Shown here: piece by piece, positions 16,682-25,280 of the stretch | Layout: every line of letters starts with the position of its first letter | How positions within the stretch are numbered: the stretch's first letter is position 1 | Source of the DNA: Streptomyces coffeae | GTDB taxonomy: Bacteria; Actinomycetota; Actinomycetes; Streptomycetales; Streptomycetaceae | Reading direction: 5' to 3' | Length of the DNA stretch: 64,000 nucleotides | NCBI RefSeq assembly: GCF_016741875.1 | Contig: NZ_JAERRF010000014.1 | Span: 62,001 to 126,000 of the forward strand | Made by a program: the position numbers and the translations under genes | Notes under the pieces: model-generated | What the model was told of the DNA's origin: nothing | What the model saw: only the letters and a program-made list of their open reading frames with translations | Databases searched by the model: none

Positions 16682-19069
16682 GTGGCCGCGCAGAACGCCA
16701 CGCATGACAGCCGCACGGCTCCGTCGCCGGACGGCGGGGACGGGATCCGGGACCGCGAGATCCGGACCGAGCAGGCACATCTGGACCGGGTGTACCGGCG
16801 CCTCGAGGAGAAGATCCACGAGGCGGAGTTCCTCATGGACGACGCCGCCAAGCGCGGCCAGGTCGGTACGCCCGGCGCGCTCGCCGAGCGGGACGCCCAG
16901 GTGTTCCGCGCCGGGGTCCACCTCAACCGGCTGAACAGCGAATTCGAGGACTTCCTCTTCGGCCGGATCGATCTGCTGCTCGGCAAGGACGGCGAACGCG
17001 GCCCGGACGGCGCCTACACCTCCGTGGAACCCGCGGACGACGCCATCCGCTCCGGGGAGGACGGCGACCGCGCCGAGATCGCCGAAACCCTGCACATCGG
17101 CCGTATCGGCGTCCTGGACGCCGACTACACCCCGCTGGTGATCGACTGGCGGGCGCCCGCCGCGGCGCCGTTCTACCGCTCCACCCCGGTCGCCCCCGGC
17201 CGGGTGGTCCGCCGCCGGGTCATCCGCAGCAAGGGCCGCCGGGTGCTCGGCGTCGAGGACGACCTGCTGCGCCCGGAGCTGTCGGCGACCCTCGACGGCG
17301 GCGCGCTGCCGGTGGTCGGGGACGGGGCGCTGATGGCCGCGCTCGGCCAGGCCCGCGGCCACACCATGCGCGACATCGTCGCCTCCATCCAGGCCGAACA
17401 GGATCTGGTGATCCGGGCCCCCGCCGCCTCCGTCACCGAGGTCGAGGGCGGCCCCGGCACCGGCAAGACCGCCGTCGCGCTGCACCGCGCCGCGTATCTG
17501 CTCTACCAGGACCGGCGGCGGTACGCGGGCGGCATCCTGGTCGTCAGCCCCACCCCGCTGCTGGTCGCCTACACCGAGGGCGTGCTGCCCTCGCTGGGCG
17601 AGGAGGGGCAGGTCGCCATCCGCGCGGTGGGCTCCCTGGTGGACGGCGCCGAGGCCACCACCTACGACGATCCCGCCGTGGCCCGGATCAAGGGCTCCTC
17701 GCGGATGCACAAGGTGCTGCGCAAGGCGGCCCGCGGCGCCCTGGAGCTGCCCCGCGGCGGCAGACCCGGCGCGGGCCCCGGGGAGAGACCCGGCGGCCCG
17801 CCCGAGCGGCTGCGGGTGGTCGCCTTCGGCGCCCGCGTGGAGCTGGAGGCCGACGAGCTGTGCCGGATCCGCCACCATGCGCTGGGCGGCACCGCCCCCG
17901 TCAATCTGCTGCGCCCCCGCGCCCGCCGGCTGCTGCTGGACGCGCTGTGGGCCCGCTCCGGCGCCCAGCGGCGCTACACCGACCCCGAGCTGGCCGCCGA
18001 GGCCCGGGAGGGGTTCGACGAGGACATCTCCTCCGAGGACGCCTTCCAGGAGTTCCTGGAAGGCTGGTGGCCCGAGTTGAGCCCGCGTTCGGTGCTCGCC
18101 GCGATGGCCGACGAGAAGCGGCTCGGACGCTGGTCCCGGCGGGTGCTCAATCCGCGTGAGACCCGGCTGGTGGCCCGTTCCCTCACCCGGCTGGGCGGCG
18201 ACGGACAGGGCCCGCTGTCCGTCCACGACGTGGCGCTGCTGGACGAGCTCCAGACGGTGCTGGGCGCACCCGCCCGGCCCGCCGCGCCCCGCGAGGCCGA
18301 TCCGCTGGACCAGCTCACCGGCCTCGAGGAGCTGACCACCCACGCCGACCGGACCGGCCGGCGCCGTGGCCGCGCCGACCGCCTGGAGCGCGAGCGCGCC
18401 GACTACGCCCACGTCATCGTGGACGAGGCACAGGATCTGACGCCCATGCAGTGGCGGATGGTGGGGCGGCGCGGCCGTCACGCCACCTGGACGGTGGTCG
18501 GCGACCCCGCGCAGAGCTCCTGGTCCGACCCGGACGAGGCCGGGGCCGCGCGCGACGAGGCGCTGGGCACCCGGCCGCGCCGCCGCTTCACCCTGACCGT
18601 CAACTACCGCAATCCGGCGGAGATCGCGGAGCTGGCCGCCAGGGTCCTGGCGCTCGCCATGCCCGGTACCCCGTCCCCCGAAGCGGTCCGCTCCACCGGG
18701 GTCGCACCACGGTTCGCCCCGGGGGAGAACGGCGACCTCGGCACGGCGGTGCGCGCGGAGGCGGTCCGGCTGCTGGGGGAGGTGGACGGCACGGTCGGCG
18801 TGGTTGTCGCCATGAACCGGCGTAAGCAGGCGCGCGGATGGCTGGACGGACTCGGCGGCCGGGTGATGGCGCTGGGCAGTCTGGAGGCCAAGGGGCTCGA
18901 GTACGACGCTACGGTCGTGGTCTCCCCGGCCGAGATCGCCGATGAGTCCCCGGCCGGGCTACGGGTGCTGTACGTGGCGCTGACCCGTGCCACCCAACGG
19001 CTGACGGTGGTGTCGGGGGAGCGCGACGAGCCGGACGCCCACGGCATCCCGGATCTGCTCCGGGACTGA
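16682..19069 (+). CDS. helD: HelD-type UvrD/Rep-family ATPase, RNA polymerase recycling factor
   Basis: A 795-residue superfamily 1 helicase-like ATPase. An N-terminal coiled-coil arm (about residues 20-90, EQAHLDRVYRRLEEKIHEAEFLM) precedes IDWRAPAAAPFYR, typical of HelD. Walker A is VEGGPGTGKTAVALHRAAYLLY (Lys 262); motif II is HVIVDEAQDLTPMQWRM; motifs V/VI are LGSLEAKGLEYDATVVV and LRVLYVALTRATQRLTVV. HelD proteins strip stalled RNA polymerase from DNA. GTG 16682 follows AGGGGG at 5 nt; a longer frame from 16646 has no ribosome-binding site. An internal low-complexity linker (RPGAGPGERPGGPPER) is seen. Confidence 0.9.
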   Translation: MAAQNATHDSRTAPSPDGGDGIRDREIRTEQAHLDRVYRRLEEKIHEAEFLMDDAAKRGQVGTPGALAERDAQVFRAGVHLNRLNSEFEDFLFGRIDLLLGKDGERGPDGAYTSVEPADDAIRSGEDGDRAEIAETLHIGRIGVLDADYTPLVIDWRAPAAAPFYRSTPVAPGRVVRRRVIRSKGRRVLGVEDDLLRPELSATLDGGALPVVGDGALMAALGQARGHTMRDIVASIQAEQDLVIRAPAASVTEVEGGPGTGKTAVALHRAAYLLYQDRRRYAGGILVVSPTPLLVAYTEGVLPSLGEEGQVAIRAVGSLVDGAEATTYDDPAVARIKGSSRMHKVLRKAARGALELPRGGRPGAGPGERPGGPPERLRVVAFGARVELEADELCRIRHHALGGTAPVNLLRPRARRLLLDALWARSGAQRRYTDPELAAEAREGFDEDISSEDAFQEFLEGWWPELSPRSVLAAMADEKRLGRWSRRVLNPRETRLVARSLTRLGGDGQGPLSVHDVALLDELQTVLGAPARPAAPREADPLDQLTGLEELTTHADRTGRRRGRADRLERERADYAHVIVDEAQDLTPMQWRMVGRRGRHATWTVVGDPAQSSWSDPDEAGAARDEALGTRPRRRFTLTVNYRNPAEIAELAARVLALAMPGTPSPEAVRSTGVAPRFAPGENGDLGTAVRAEAVRLLGEVDGTVGVVVAMNRRKQARGWLDGLGGRVMALGSLEAKGLEYDATVVVSPAEIADESPAGLRVLYVALTRATQRLTVVSGERDEPDAHGIPDLLRD

Positions 19070-19297
19070 CGGAACCGGCTCGTCGGGACTGACGGAACCA
19101 GCTCGTCCGGAGCCCCGGAAATCAACCCCTCAGCGGGGAATCGCTTCCGGGGACGGTTTGTTAGCCTTGCTGTGGCACCGGCTCGATCCAAGCCCCCGGG
19201 CCCAACCTTCGTCGCTTCGAGCGACCACTTGCCGCGAGGCGAGCATGGCGGGTCGGTGCCACCCTTCGCATCGGAAGAGGTCTGTGTCCCGGGTGTC

Positions 19298-19504
19298 CTA
19301 GCCCAGGACGCGGACCTCTTCGGCTTGCGGGCCCTTGCGGCCCTGGACGATCTGGAACTCCACCCGCTGGTCGTCGGTGAGGCTGCGGTAGCCGCTGCCG
19401 TCGATCGAGCTGTAGTGGACGAAGACATCCGGCCCGCCGCCCTCCTGGGCGATGAATCCGTAGCCCTTCTCGGCGTTGAACCACTTGACGGTGCCCTGAG
19501 CCAT
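19298..19504 (-). CDS. Cold-shock domain protein (CspA family)
   Basis: A 68-residue single OB-fold protein of family length. The RNA-binding motifs RNP1 (KGYGFIAQ) and RNP2 (DVFVHYSSI) are intact, after MAQGTVKWFNAE. It binds single-stranded RNA/DNA and acts as an RNA chaperone. The conserved end GPQAEEVRVLG is typical of streptomycete Csp proteins. It converges with helD; no strong terminator is seen between them. Confidence 0.97.
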   Translation of the reverse strand: MAQGTVKWFNAEKGYGFIAQEGGGPDVFVHYSSIDGSGYRSLTDDQRVEFQIVQGRKGPQAEEVRVLG

Positions 19505-19667
19505 GCCGGCGCTCCTCGTTGTCCCTCGACGCTGTGCGCGGCAGAGCCTAGGGCGGCCGGGTCGGCGGACGGTCCGCCTCGCGGGGGGTTCGCGCGAAGG
19601 AGTGGGGCTTTCCACTCCGCTGACCCCACTCTCGTATGTCAGAACAATATGTCCGAAAGTCGGGCCG

Positions 19668-19698
19668 GGTTACCTGGTACCGGAAGGTAGGTGTAACC
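19668..19698. promoter_or_regulatory. Dyad upstream of the malic enzyme gene
   Basis: GGTTAC at 19668-19673 and GTAACC at 19693-19698 are inverted, with additional inner pairing ACCT/AGGT. The dyad lies about 60 bp before the malic enzyme start and could be an operator or a leader hairpin. Confidence 0.3.
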
Positions 19699-19758
19699 AT
19701 CTGAAGCACGCGGCCGCTACCCCGTGGCCGGAGCAAGGGAAAGCAGAGGAAGTCGGCC

Positions 19759-21180
19759 ATGGCAACGGCGCCCAGCGTCTCGTACTCGATGACGGTCCGG
19801 CTGGAGGTGCCCGCGAGCGGTACCGCGGTCAGCCAGCTGACCACGGCCGTGGAGTCCTCCGGTGGCTCCGTCACCGGCCTCGACGTGACCGCCTCCGGTC
19901 ACGAGAAGCTCCGTATTGACGTCACCATCGCCGCGACCTCCACCGCCCATGCCGACGAGATCGTCGAGAAGCTGCGGGGCATCGACGGGGTCACCCTCGG
20001 CAAGGTCTCCGACCGTACGTTCCTGATGCACCTCGGCGGCAAGATCGAGATGTCGTCGAAACACCCGATCCGCAACCGTGACGACCTCTCCATGGTCTAC
20101 ACGCCCGGTGTCGCCCGGGTCTGCCAGGCGATCGCCGACAACCCCGAGGACGCCCGGCGGCTGACCATCAAGCGCAACAGCGTCGCGGTCGTCACCGACG
20201 GCTCCGCGGTGCTGGGCCTGGGCAACATCGGCCCCAAGGCAGCGCTGCCGGTCATGGAGGGCAAGGCGGCCCTGTTCAAGCGGTTCGCGGGCATCGACGC
20301 CTGGCCGATCTGCCTGGACACCCAGGACACCGACGAGATCGTCGCGATTGCCAAGGCCATCGCGCCGGGCTTCGCCGGGATCAACCTGGAGGACATCTCC
20401 GCCCCCCGCTGCTTCGAGATCGAGGCCCGGCTGCGCGAGGCCCTGGACATCCCGGTCTTCCACGACGACCAGCACGGCACCGCGATCGTGGTGCTGGCGG
20501 CCCTGACCAACGCGCTGCGGGTGGTCGACAAGAAGATCGGCGATGTGCGGGTGGTGATGTCCGGCGCGGGCGCCGCGGGCACCGCCATTCTCCGGCTGCT
20601 GATCGCCGCGGGCGTCCGGCACGCGGTCGTCGCCGACATCCACGGCGTGGTGCACGCCGGGCGCCAGGACCTGGTCTCCGCCGATCCGGAGTCCCCGCTG
20701 CGCTGGATCGCCGACAACACCAACCCGGAGGGCGTCACCGGCACCCTGCGCGACGCGGTGCGGGAGGCCGATGTCTTCATCGGGGTCTCCGCCCCGAACG
20801 TGCTGTCCGGCCAGGACGTGGCAGCCATGGCCGATGACGCGATCGTGTTCGCGCTGGCCAACCCCGACCCGGAGGTGGACCCGGCGATCGCCCGCCAGAC
20901 CGCCGCCGTGGTCGCCACCGGCCGGTCCGACTTCCCCAACCAGATCAACAACGTGCTGGTCTTCCCGGGTGTCTTCCGTGGGCTCCTGGACGCCCAGTCC
21001 CGTACGGTGAACACCGAGATGATGCTGGCGGCGGCCCGCGCGCTGGCGGATGTGGTCCACGATGACGAGCTCAACGCGAACTACATCATCCCGAGCGTCT
21101 TCAACGACAAGGTGGCGGGCGCGGTCGCCGGAGCGGTGCGGGACGCGGCCAGGGCTGTGACCGGCACCACGGCGGTCTAG
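19759..21180 (+). CDS. NAD(P)-dependent malic enzyme with N-terminal ACT domain
   Basis: A 473-residue protein that oxidatively decarboxylates malate to pyruvate. Residues about 8-85 are an ACT-like regulatory domain (YSMTVRLEVPASGTAVSQLTTAVESSGGSVTGLDV). The malic-enzyme core follows: MVYTPGVARVCQAIA, AVVTDGSAVLGLGNIGP, PVMEGKAALFKRFAGIDA, and metal-binding region GINLEDISAPRCFEIE and PVFHDDQHGTAIVVLAAL. The nucleotide-binding loop is VVMSGAGAAGTAILRLL. The ribosome-binding site is GAGGAAG. The ACT domain suggests allosteric control, possibly by an amino acid. Confidence 0.95.
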   Translation: MATAPSVSYSMTVRLEVPASGTAVSQLTTAVESSGGSVTGLDVTASGHEKLRIDVTIAATSTAHADEIVEKLRGIDGVTLGKVSDRTFLMHLGGKIEMSSKHPIRNRDDLSMVYTPGVARVCQAIADNPEDARRLTIKRNSVAVVTDGSAVLGLGNIGPKAALPVMEGKAALFKRFAGIDAWPICLDTQDTDEIVAIAKAIAPGFAGINLEDISAPRCFEIEARLREALDIPVFHDDQHGTAIVVLAALTNALRVVDKKIGDVRVVMSGAGAAGTAILRLLIAAGVRHAVVADIHGVVHAGRQDLVSADPESPLRWIADNTNPEGVTGTLRDAVREADVFIGVSAPNVLSGQDVAAMADDAIVFALANPDPEVDPAIARQTAAVVATGRSDFPNQINNVLVFPGVFRGLLDAQSRTVNTEMMLAAARALADVVHDDELNANYIIPSVFNDKVAGAVAGAVRDAARAVTGTTAV

Positions 21181-21435
21181 GCCGGGCACGGCGCGTCGCG
21201 CGCTGTGGGGTCCACGGAGCAGCCATAGGGTGGCGGGCAGAAAAACGACCGCCCTGGCGCTTTTCGTGTGACTCTCCGGGGTTCCGGATTGGCTTTCCCG
21301 CCACAGGTGGGGGCAGGATGCGTTCCGGGCGCGAGGGTCTGAACAGCAGACCCGGGTCCGGGGACTGTCCGAGGGCCCTGGCAGCATCGGCTTCGATCTC
21401 ACGCCTCATTGGCAAGATGAACACGGGAGTACAAC

Positions 21436-21717
21436 ATGAACCGCAGTGAGCTGGTGGCCGCTCTGTCCGAGCGCGCCGAGGTGACCCGCAAGGATGCCGA
21501 CGCCGTTCTGGCCGCCCTCGCAGAGGTGACCGGCGAGATTGTCGCCAAGGGCGACGAGAAGGTCACCATCCCCGGCTTCCTGACCTTCGAGCGCACCCAC
21601 CGTGCCGCTCGTACCGCCCGCAACCCGCAGACCGGTGAGCCGATCGAGATCCCGGCCGGCTACAGCGTGAAGGTCTCCGCGGGCTCCAAGCTCAAGGAAG
21701 CCGCCAAGGGCAAGTAA
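21436..21717 (+). CDS. hup: DNA-binding protein HU
   Basis: A 93-residue HU without the long lysine-rich tail found on the second streptomycete HU. Motifs: MNRSELVAALSERAEVTRKDADAVLAALAEVTGEIVAKGDEKVTIPGFLTFERTHRAARTARNPQTGEPIEIPAGYSVKVSAGSKLKEA. The DNA-bending arm RNPQTGEPIEIPA is intact. GGGAG lies before ATG and a terminator follows directly. It is a nucleoid-associated protein expressed in vegetative growth in relatives. Confidence 0.97.
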   Translation: MNRSELVAALSERAEVTRKDADAVLAALAEVTGEIVAKGDEKVTIPGFLTFERTHRAARTARNPQTGEPIEIPAGYSVKVSAGSKLKEAAKGK

Positions 21718-21728
21718 GCGCCTGTACG

Positions 21729-21766
21729 AAGGGGCGGCCACCCATGTGGGGTGGCCGCCCTTTCGC
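21729..21766 (+). terminator. Terminator of hup
   Basis: 12-bp perfect stem GGGCGGCCACCC / GGGTGGCCGCCC (21732-21743 and 21749-21760), loop ATGTG, followed by TTT and preceded by AAG; 11 bp after the stop. Confidence 0.9.
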
Positions 21767-21901
21767 GTTGTTCCCGGGCCGCTGAGCCGCCTTCTGGCGC
21801 CGTTCTCGCCCCGTTCACGCCGCGCGCCGGGCCGCTGGAGCGGCCCGGCGCGGGCTCAGGGGCTGGTCAACGGGTGAAATGCCCGGAGTGTTCTGCTGTG
21901 G

Positions 21902-23245
21902 TCAGGCCGTGTCGCCGCCGCCGGGCAGCTCGACCTTGGCGCCCAGCTCCACCAGCTTCGCCATGAAGTTCTCGTAGCCGCGGTTGATCAGGTCGATGCC
22001 GTGCACCCGCGAGGTGCCCTGGGCGGCCAGTGCCGCGATCAGGTAGGAGAAGCCGCCGCGCAGGTCGGGGATGACCAGATCGGAGCCCTGGAGCTTGGTG
22101 GGGCCGGAGACAACCGCCGAATGGAGGAAGTTCCGCTGGCCGAAGCGGCAGGCGGAGCCGCCCAGGCACTCCCGGTAGAGCTGGATGTGTGCGCCCATCT
22201 GGTTGAGCGCGGAGGTGAAGCCCAGCCGGGACTCGTACACCGTCTCGTGCACGATGGACAGGCCGGACGCCTGGGTCAGGGCCACCACCAGCGGCTGCTG
22301 CCAGTCGGTCTGGAAACCGGGGTGGACGTCGGTCTCCAGCGCGATGGCGTTGAGCTTGCCACCGGGGTGCCAGAACCGTATGCCCTCGTCACCGATGTCG
22401 AACGCGCCGCCGACCTTGCGGAAGGTGTTGAGGAAGGTCATCATCTCGCGCTGGCGGGCGCCGCGGACGTAGATGCTGCCTTCGGTCGCCAGCGCCGCGC
22501 TCGCCCAGGAGGCGGCCTCCAGGCGGTCCGGCAGGGCGCGGTGGTTGTAGCCGCCCAGTTTGTCGACACCGGTGATCCGGATGGTCCGGTCGGTGTCCAT
22601 GGAGATGATGGCGCCCATCTTCTGGAGGACGCAGATGAGGTCTTCGATCTCCGGTTCGACGGCGGCGTTGGAGAGTTCCGTCACACCCTCGGCGAGCACC
22701 GCGGTCAGCAGCACCTGCTCGGTGGAGCCCACCGACGGGTACGGCAGACGGATCTTGGTGCCGCGCAGCCGGTGCGGTGCCTCCAGGTACTGGCCGTCCG
22801 CCCGCTTCTCGATGGTCGCGCCGAACTGGCGGAGCACATCGAAGTGGAAGTCGATCGGGCGGCCGCCGATGTCGCAGCCGCCGAGGCCGGGGATGAAGGC
22901 GTGGCCGAGGCGGTGCAGCAGCGGGCCGCAGAAGAGGATCGGGATGCGCGAGGAACCCGCGTGCGCGTCGATGTCGGCGACGTTGGCGCTCTCCACATGC
23001 GTGGGGTCCATCACCAGCTCACCGGACTCCTCGCCGGGGCGCACGGTGACCCCGTGCAGCTGGAGCAGACCGCGGACCACCCGGACATCACGGATGTCGG
23101 GGACGTTGCGCAGCCGGCTCGGCGCACTGCCGAGGAGGGCGGCGACCATGGCCTTCGGCACGAGGTTCTTCGCGCCGCGGACACGGATCTCGCCTTCGAG
23201 CGGAGTGCCGCCATGGACGAGCAGGACATCGTTCGAGCGGGTCAT
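21902..23245 (-). CDS. murA: UDP-N-acetylglucosamine 1-carboxyvinyltransferase MurA
   Basis: A 447-residue protein catalysing the first committed step of peptidoglycan synthesis, transfer of enolpyruvate from PEP to UDP-GlcNAc. It contains the EPSP-synthase-like repeats: GTPLEGEIRVRGAKNLVPKAMVAALL, MDPTHVESANV, FCGPLLHRLGHAFIPGLGGCDIGGRPIDFH and GGFSYLIAALAAQGTSRVHGIDLINRGYENF. The PEP-reactive loop holds Cys in GGCDIG. ATG 23245 is chosen over TTG 23272, as the extra residues are not family-like. Convergent to hup. Confidence 0.96.
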   Translation of the reverse strand: MTRSNDVLLVHGGTPLEGEIRVRGAKNLVPKAMVAALLGSAPSRLRNVPDIRDVRVVRGLLQLHGVTVRPGEESGELVMDPTHVESANVADIDAHAGSSRIPILFCGPLLHRLGHAFIPGLGGCDIGGRPIDFHFDVLRQFGATIEKRADGQYLEAPHRLRGTKIRLPYPSVGSTEQVLLTAVLAEGVTELSNAAVEPEIEDLICVLQKMGAIISMDTDRTIRITGVDKLGGYNHRALPDRLEAASWASAALATEGSIYVRGARQREMMTFLNTFRKVGGAFDIGDEGIRFWHPGGKLNAIALETDVHPGFQTDWQQPLVVALTQASGLSIVHETVYESRLGFTSALNQMGAHIQLYRECLGGSACRFGQRNFLHSAVVSGPTKLQGSDLVIPDLRGGFSYLIAALAAQGTSRVHGIDLINRGYENFMAKLVELGAKVELPGGGDTA

Positions 23246-23484
23246 CTGGTCTCGCGTTCCTGTGACGGACAAGGGCCAAAGGGCAAGAGTAATGGCCGCG
23301 GAGACCCCCTCCGTAAGCCTTGTGCACCGCTCGTGACGTCATGAATCGGACAGAACACGTTCCGTTTGCGCCCGGGAGCCGACAGTCACGTGCGCCGCTC
23401 CTGCTGTCGTACGCCCCGACCTGCTCTCATACGGGAGTCGGATTCCACTCCCCGTCCGGCGCGGATTTGCGGGATCATGTGGCC

Positions 23485-24072
23485 ATGACCGAGGTGTCCT
23501 CGCTCACAGGACGGCTGCTTGTCGCGACACCGGCGCTGGCTGACCCGAACTTCGACCGCGCGGTGGTGCTGCTTCTCGACCACGACGAGGAGGGCTCCCT
23601 CGGGGTGGTGCTGAACCGCCCCACCCCGGTGGGGGTCGGTGACATCCTCGAGTCCTGGGCCTCGCTGGCCGGCGAGCCGGGTGTGGTCTTCCAGGGCGGT
23701 CCGGTGTCGCTGGACTCCGCGCTGGGCGTGGCCGTGGTCCCGGGCGAGAGCGGCCGGGAGTCGGCGCGCACCGAGGACGGGCCACTCGGATGGCGCAGAG
23801 TCCACGGGGCGATCGGGCTGGTCGATCTGGAGGCGCCGCCGGAGTTGCTGGCGGCGGCCGTGGGCAGTCTGCGGATCTTCGCGGGGTACGCGGGCTGGGG
23901 GCCGGGCCAGCTGGAGGACGAGCTGTCCGAGGGCGCCTGGTACGTGGTGGAGTCCGAGCCGGGCGACGTCTCTTCACCGGCTCCGGAGCGGCTGTGGCGG
24001 GCGGTGCTGCGGCGCCAGCGCAGCGAGCTGGCGATGGTCGCCACCTATCCGGACGACCCTTCTCTGAACTAG
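23485..24072 (+). CDS. YqgE/AlgH-family protein (DUF179)
   Basis: A 195-residue protein with the family signature LTGRLLVATPALADPNFDRAVVLLLDHDEEGSLGVVLNRP, QGGPV and FAGYAGWGPGQLEDELSEGAWYVVE. It is widespread in bacteria with no firm biochemical role. Its position between murA and a DUF3039 gene is conserved in Streptomyces as I know it. Confidence 0.93.
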   Translation: MTEVSSLTGRLLVATPALADPNFDRAVVLLLDHDEEGSLGVVLNRPTPVGVGDILESWASLAGEPGVVFQGGPVSLDSALGVAVVPGESGRESARTEDGPLGWRRVHGAIGLVDLEAPPELLAAAVGSLRIFAGYAGWGPGQLEDELSEGAWYVVESEPGDVSSPAPERLWRAVLRRQRSELAMVATYPDDPSLN

Positions 24073-24237
24073 GGACGACACCAGTCTCCGAACCAGGGAC
24101 CACACCAGAGACGACCGTCCTTCGAACCGGACCGGTGAACTGGGCGCGGCCCGGGGCGATCCTGGGCGGGTCACCGGCGGAAACGTGGCCGGTCGCACAT
24201 CCGCCGCACCGGACGGGCATGAGTACCCTAGGGCTGT

Positions 24238-24537
24238 ATGAGCACTCTTGAGCCCGAGCGCGGGGCAGGCACGGGGACCCTCGTTGAGCCGACACCGCAG
24301 GTGTCGCATGGTGACGGCGACCACGAGCGCTATGCCCACTATGTACAGAAAGACAAGATCATGGAGAGCGCGCTCTCCGGATCTCCGGTGGTCGCACTCT
24401 GCGGCAAGGTGTGGGTCCCGGGCCGGGACCCCAAAAAGTACCCGGTGTGCCCGATGTGCAAGGAGATCTTCGAGGGCATGGGCTCCGGCGGCGACGACAA
24501 GGGCAAGGACGGCGGCAAGGGCGGCGGCCAGAAGTAG
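24238..24537 (+). CDS. DUF3039 family protein
   Basis: A 99-residue actinobacterial protein: HERYAHYVQKDKIMESALSGSPVVALCGKVWVPGRDPKKYPVCPMCKEIFEGM followed by a Lys/Gly tail. Cys at the ALCGKVW and CPMC positions make a plausible zinc-binding site. Function is unknown. Confidence 0.92.
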   Translation: MSTLEPERGAGTGTLVEPTPQVSHGDGDHERYAHYVQKDKIMESALSGSPVVALCGKVWVPGRDPKKYPVCPMCKEIFEGMGSGGDDKGKDGGKGGGQK

Positions 24538-24586
24538 CCACCCGGCGCACTGACCGGCGCCACCCCCCCGCTCCACAGCCTCGCGC

Positions 24587-24639
24587 GCGGCACGTCCGGC
24601 CCGCGTCCCCATCACGGGGACGCGGGCCGGACGTGCCGC
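24587..24639. terminator. Exceptionally long perfect hairpin after DUF3039
   Basis: Arms 24587-24610 and 24616-24639 are perfect 24-bp complements with a 5-nt loop (ATCAC). Position 50 bp beyond the stop suggests a strong terminator; there is no T-tract. Confidence 0.75.
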
Positions 24640-24733
24640 GCTCTGCTGTCTGCTGTGCGAGGCGAGGTGCCGACGTGTGGTGGTTGACGCGTTCCCGGCC
24701 GTGCGGCGGTGCGCGCCCACTAGTGTCGCCCCC

Positions 24734-25147
24734 ATGAGCGGGCGTGCGGAGAACGGATCGGCGTCGCGGGCGGTCTGTCTGGTGTTCGGGGCGCGGGAGG
24801 TCGACGAGCCCGACGCGGAAGCCGCGGGCGTCTACTGCCAGTTCGAGAAGGACTGGGACGCCCAGCTGGAGCGGTGCCGGCGGCTGGCCGAGGAACGCGG
24901 CTACGCGCCCGCGGGCAGCTGTGTGGTGTCGGCGTCGCAGCCGGCCCTGTCGCGTCTTCTGGAGTGGGCGGACGATCCGGGATGCGAGGTCGTCCTCGTC
25001 GCGAGCGCCCGTGTACTGGCGCGGATCGAGAGCTCCTGGCCGGACTGGAGCGAGCTGATGGATCGTCTGAAAGTCGCCGGTGCACGGGTGGAGGCGGTCC
25101 CGTATCCCGAACCAACCTACCCCGGCGAGGAGTTGCCGAAGCGGTAA
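24734..25147 (+). CDS. Hypothetical protein with resolvase-like pattern
   Basis: A 137-residue protein. AAGVYCQFEKDWDAQLERCRRLAEERGYAPAGSCVVSASQPALSRLLEWADDPGCEVVLVASARVLARIESSWPDWSELMDRLKVAGARVEAVPYPE follows the strand-helix rhythm of serine-recombinase N-terminal domains (Q..rC...A...GY ... L...L ... DvVlV ... L...L...GV.v), but without the catalytic Ser context. It is probably a catalytically dead relative. It ends just upstream of the sugar transporter promoter. Function unknown. Confidence 0.8.
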   Translation: MSGRAENGSASRAVCLVFGAREVDEPDAEAAGVYCQFEKDWDAQLERCRRLAEERGYAPAGSCVVSASQPALSRLLEWADDPGCEVVLVASARVLARIESSWPDWSELMDRLKVAGARVEAVPYPEPTYPGEELPKR

Positions 25148-25169
25148 CGGCAAACTTGCTGTGTCACGG

Positions 25170-25185
25170 AGTGGTTGAGACCTCT
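25170..25185. promoter_or_regulatory. Probable DasR-responsive element (dre)
   Basis: AGTGGTTGAGACCTCT matches the published dre consensus AGTGGTCTAGACCACT at 13 of 16 positions, including both TGGT and GACC cores. It lies 96 bp before the start of the sugar-binding protein gene of the ABC/hexosaminidase operon. DasR is the GntR-family GlcNAc-responsive repressor of Streptomyces. Confidence 0.65.
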
Positions 25186-25280
25186 TGTCGCGGACACCCA
25201 ACGTTCCTTAGCCTCACGCATATTGTGCTGAGCGAAACGCGCGTTGCGTTATGTGCAACGCCCTGCTGCTAAGGGTGTCC

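Noticed and set aside
16671..16690. GGGGCTTG just before helD, resembling half of the rifamycin-associated element.
   Set aside because: The inverted right half is missing, and the sequence overlaps the ribosome-binding site of the GTG start, which explains it better.
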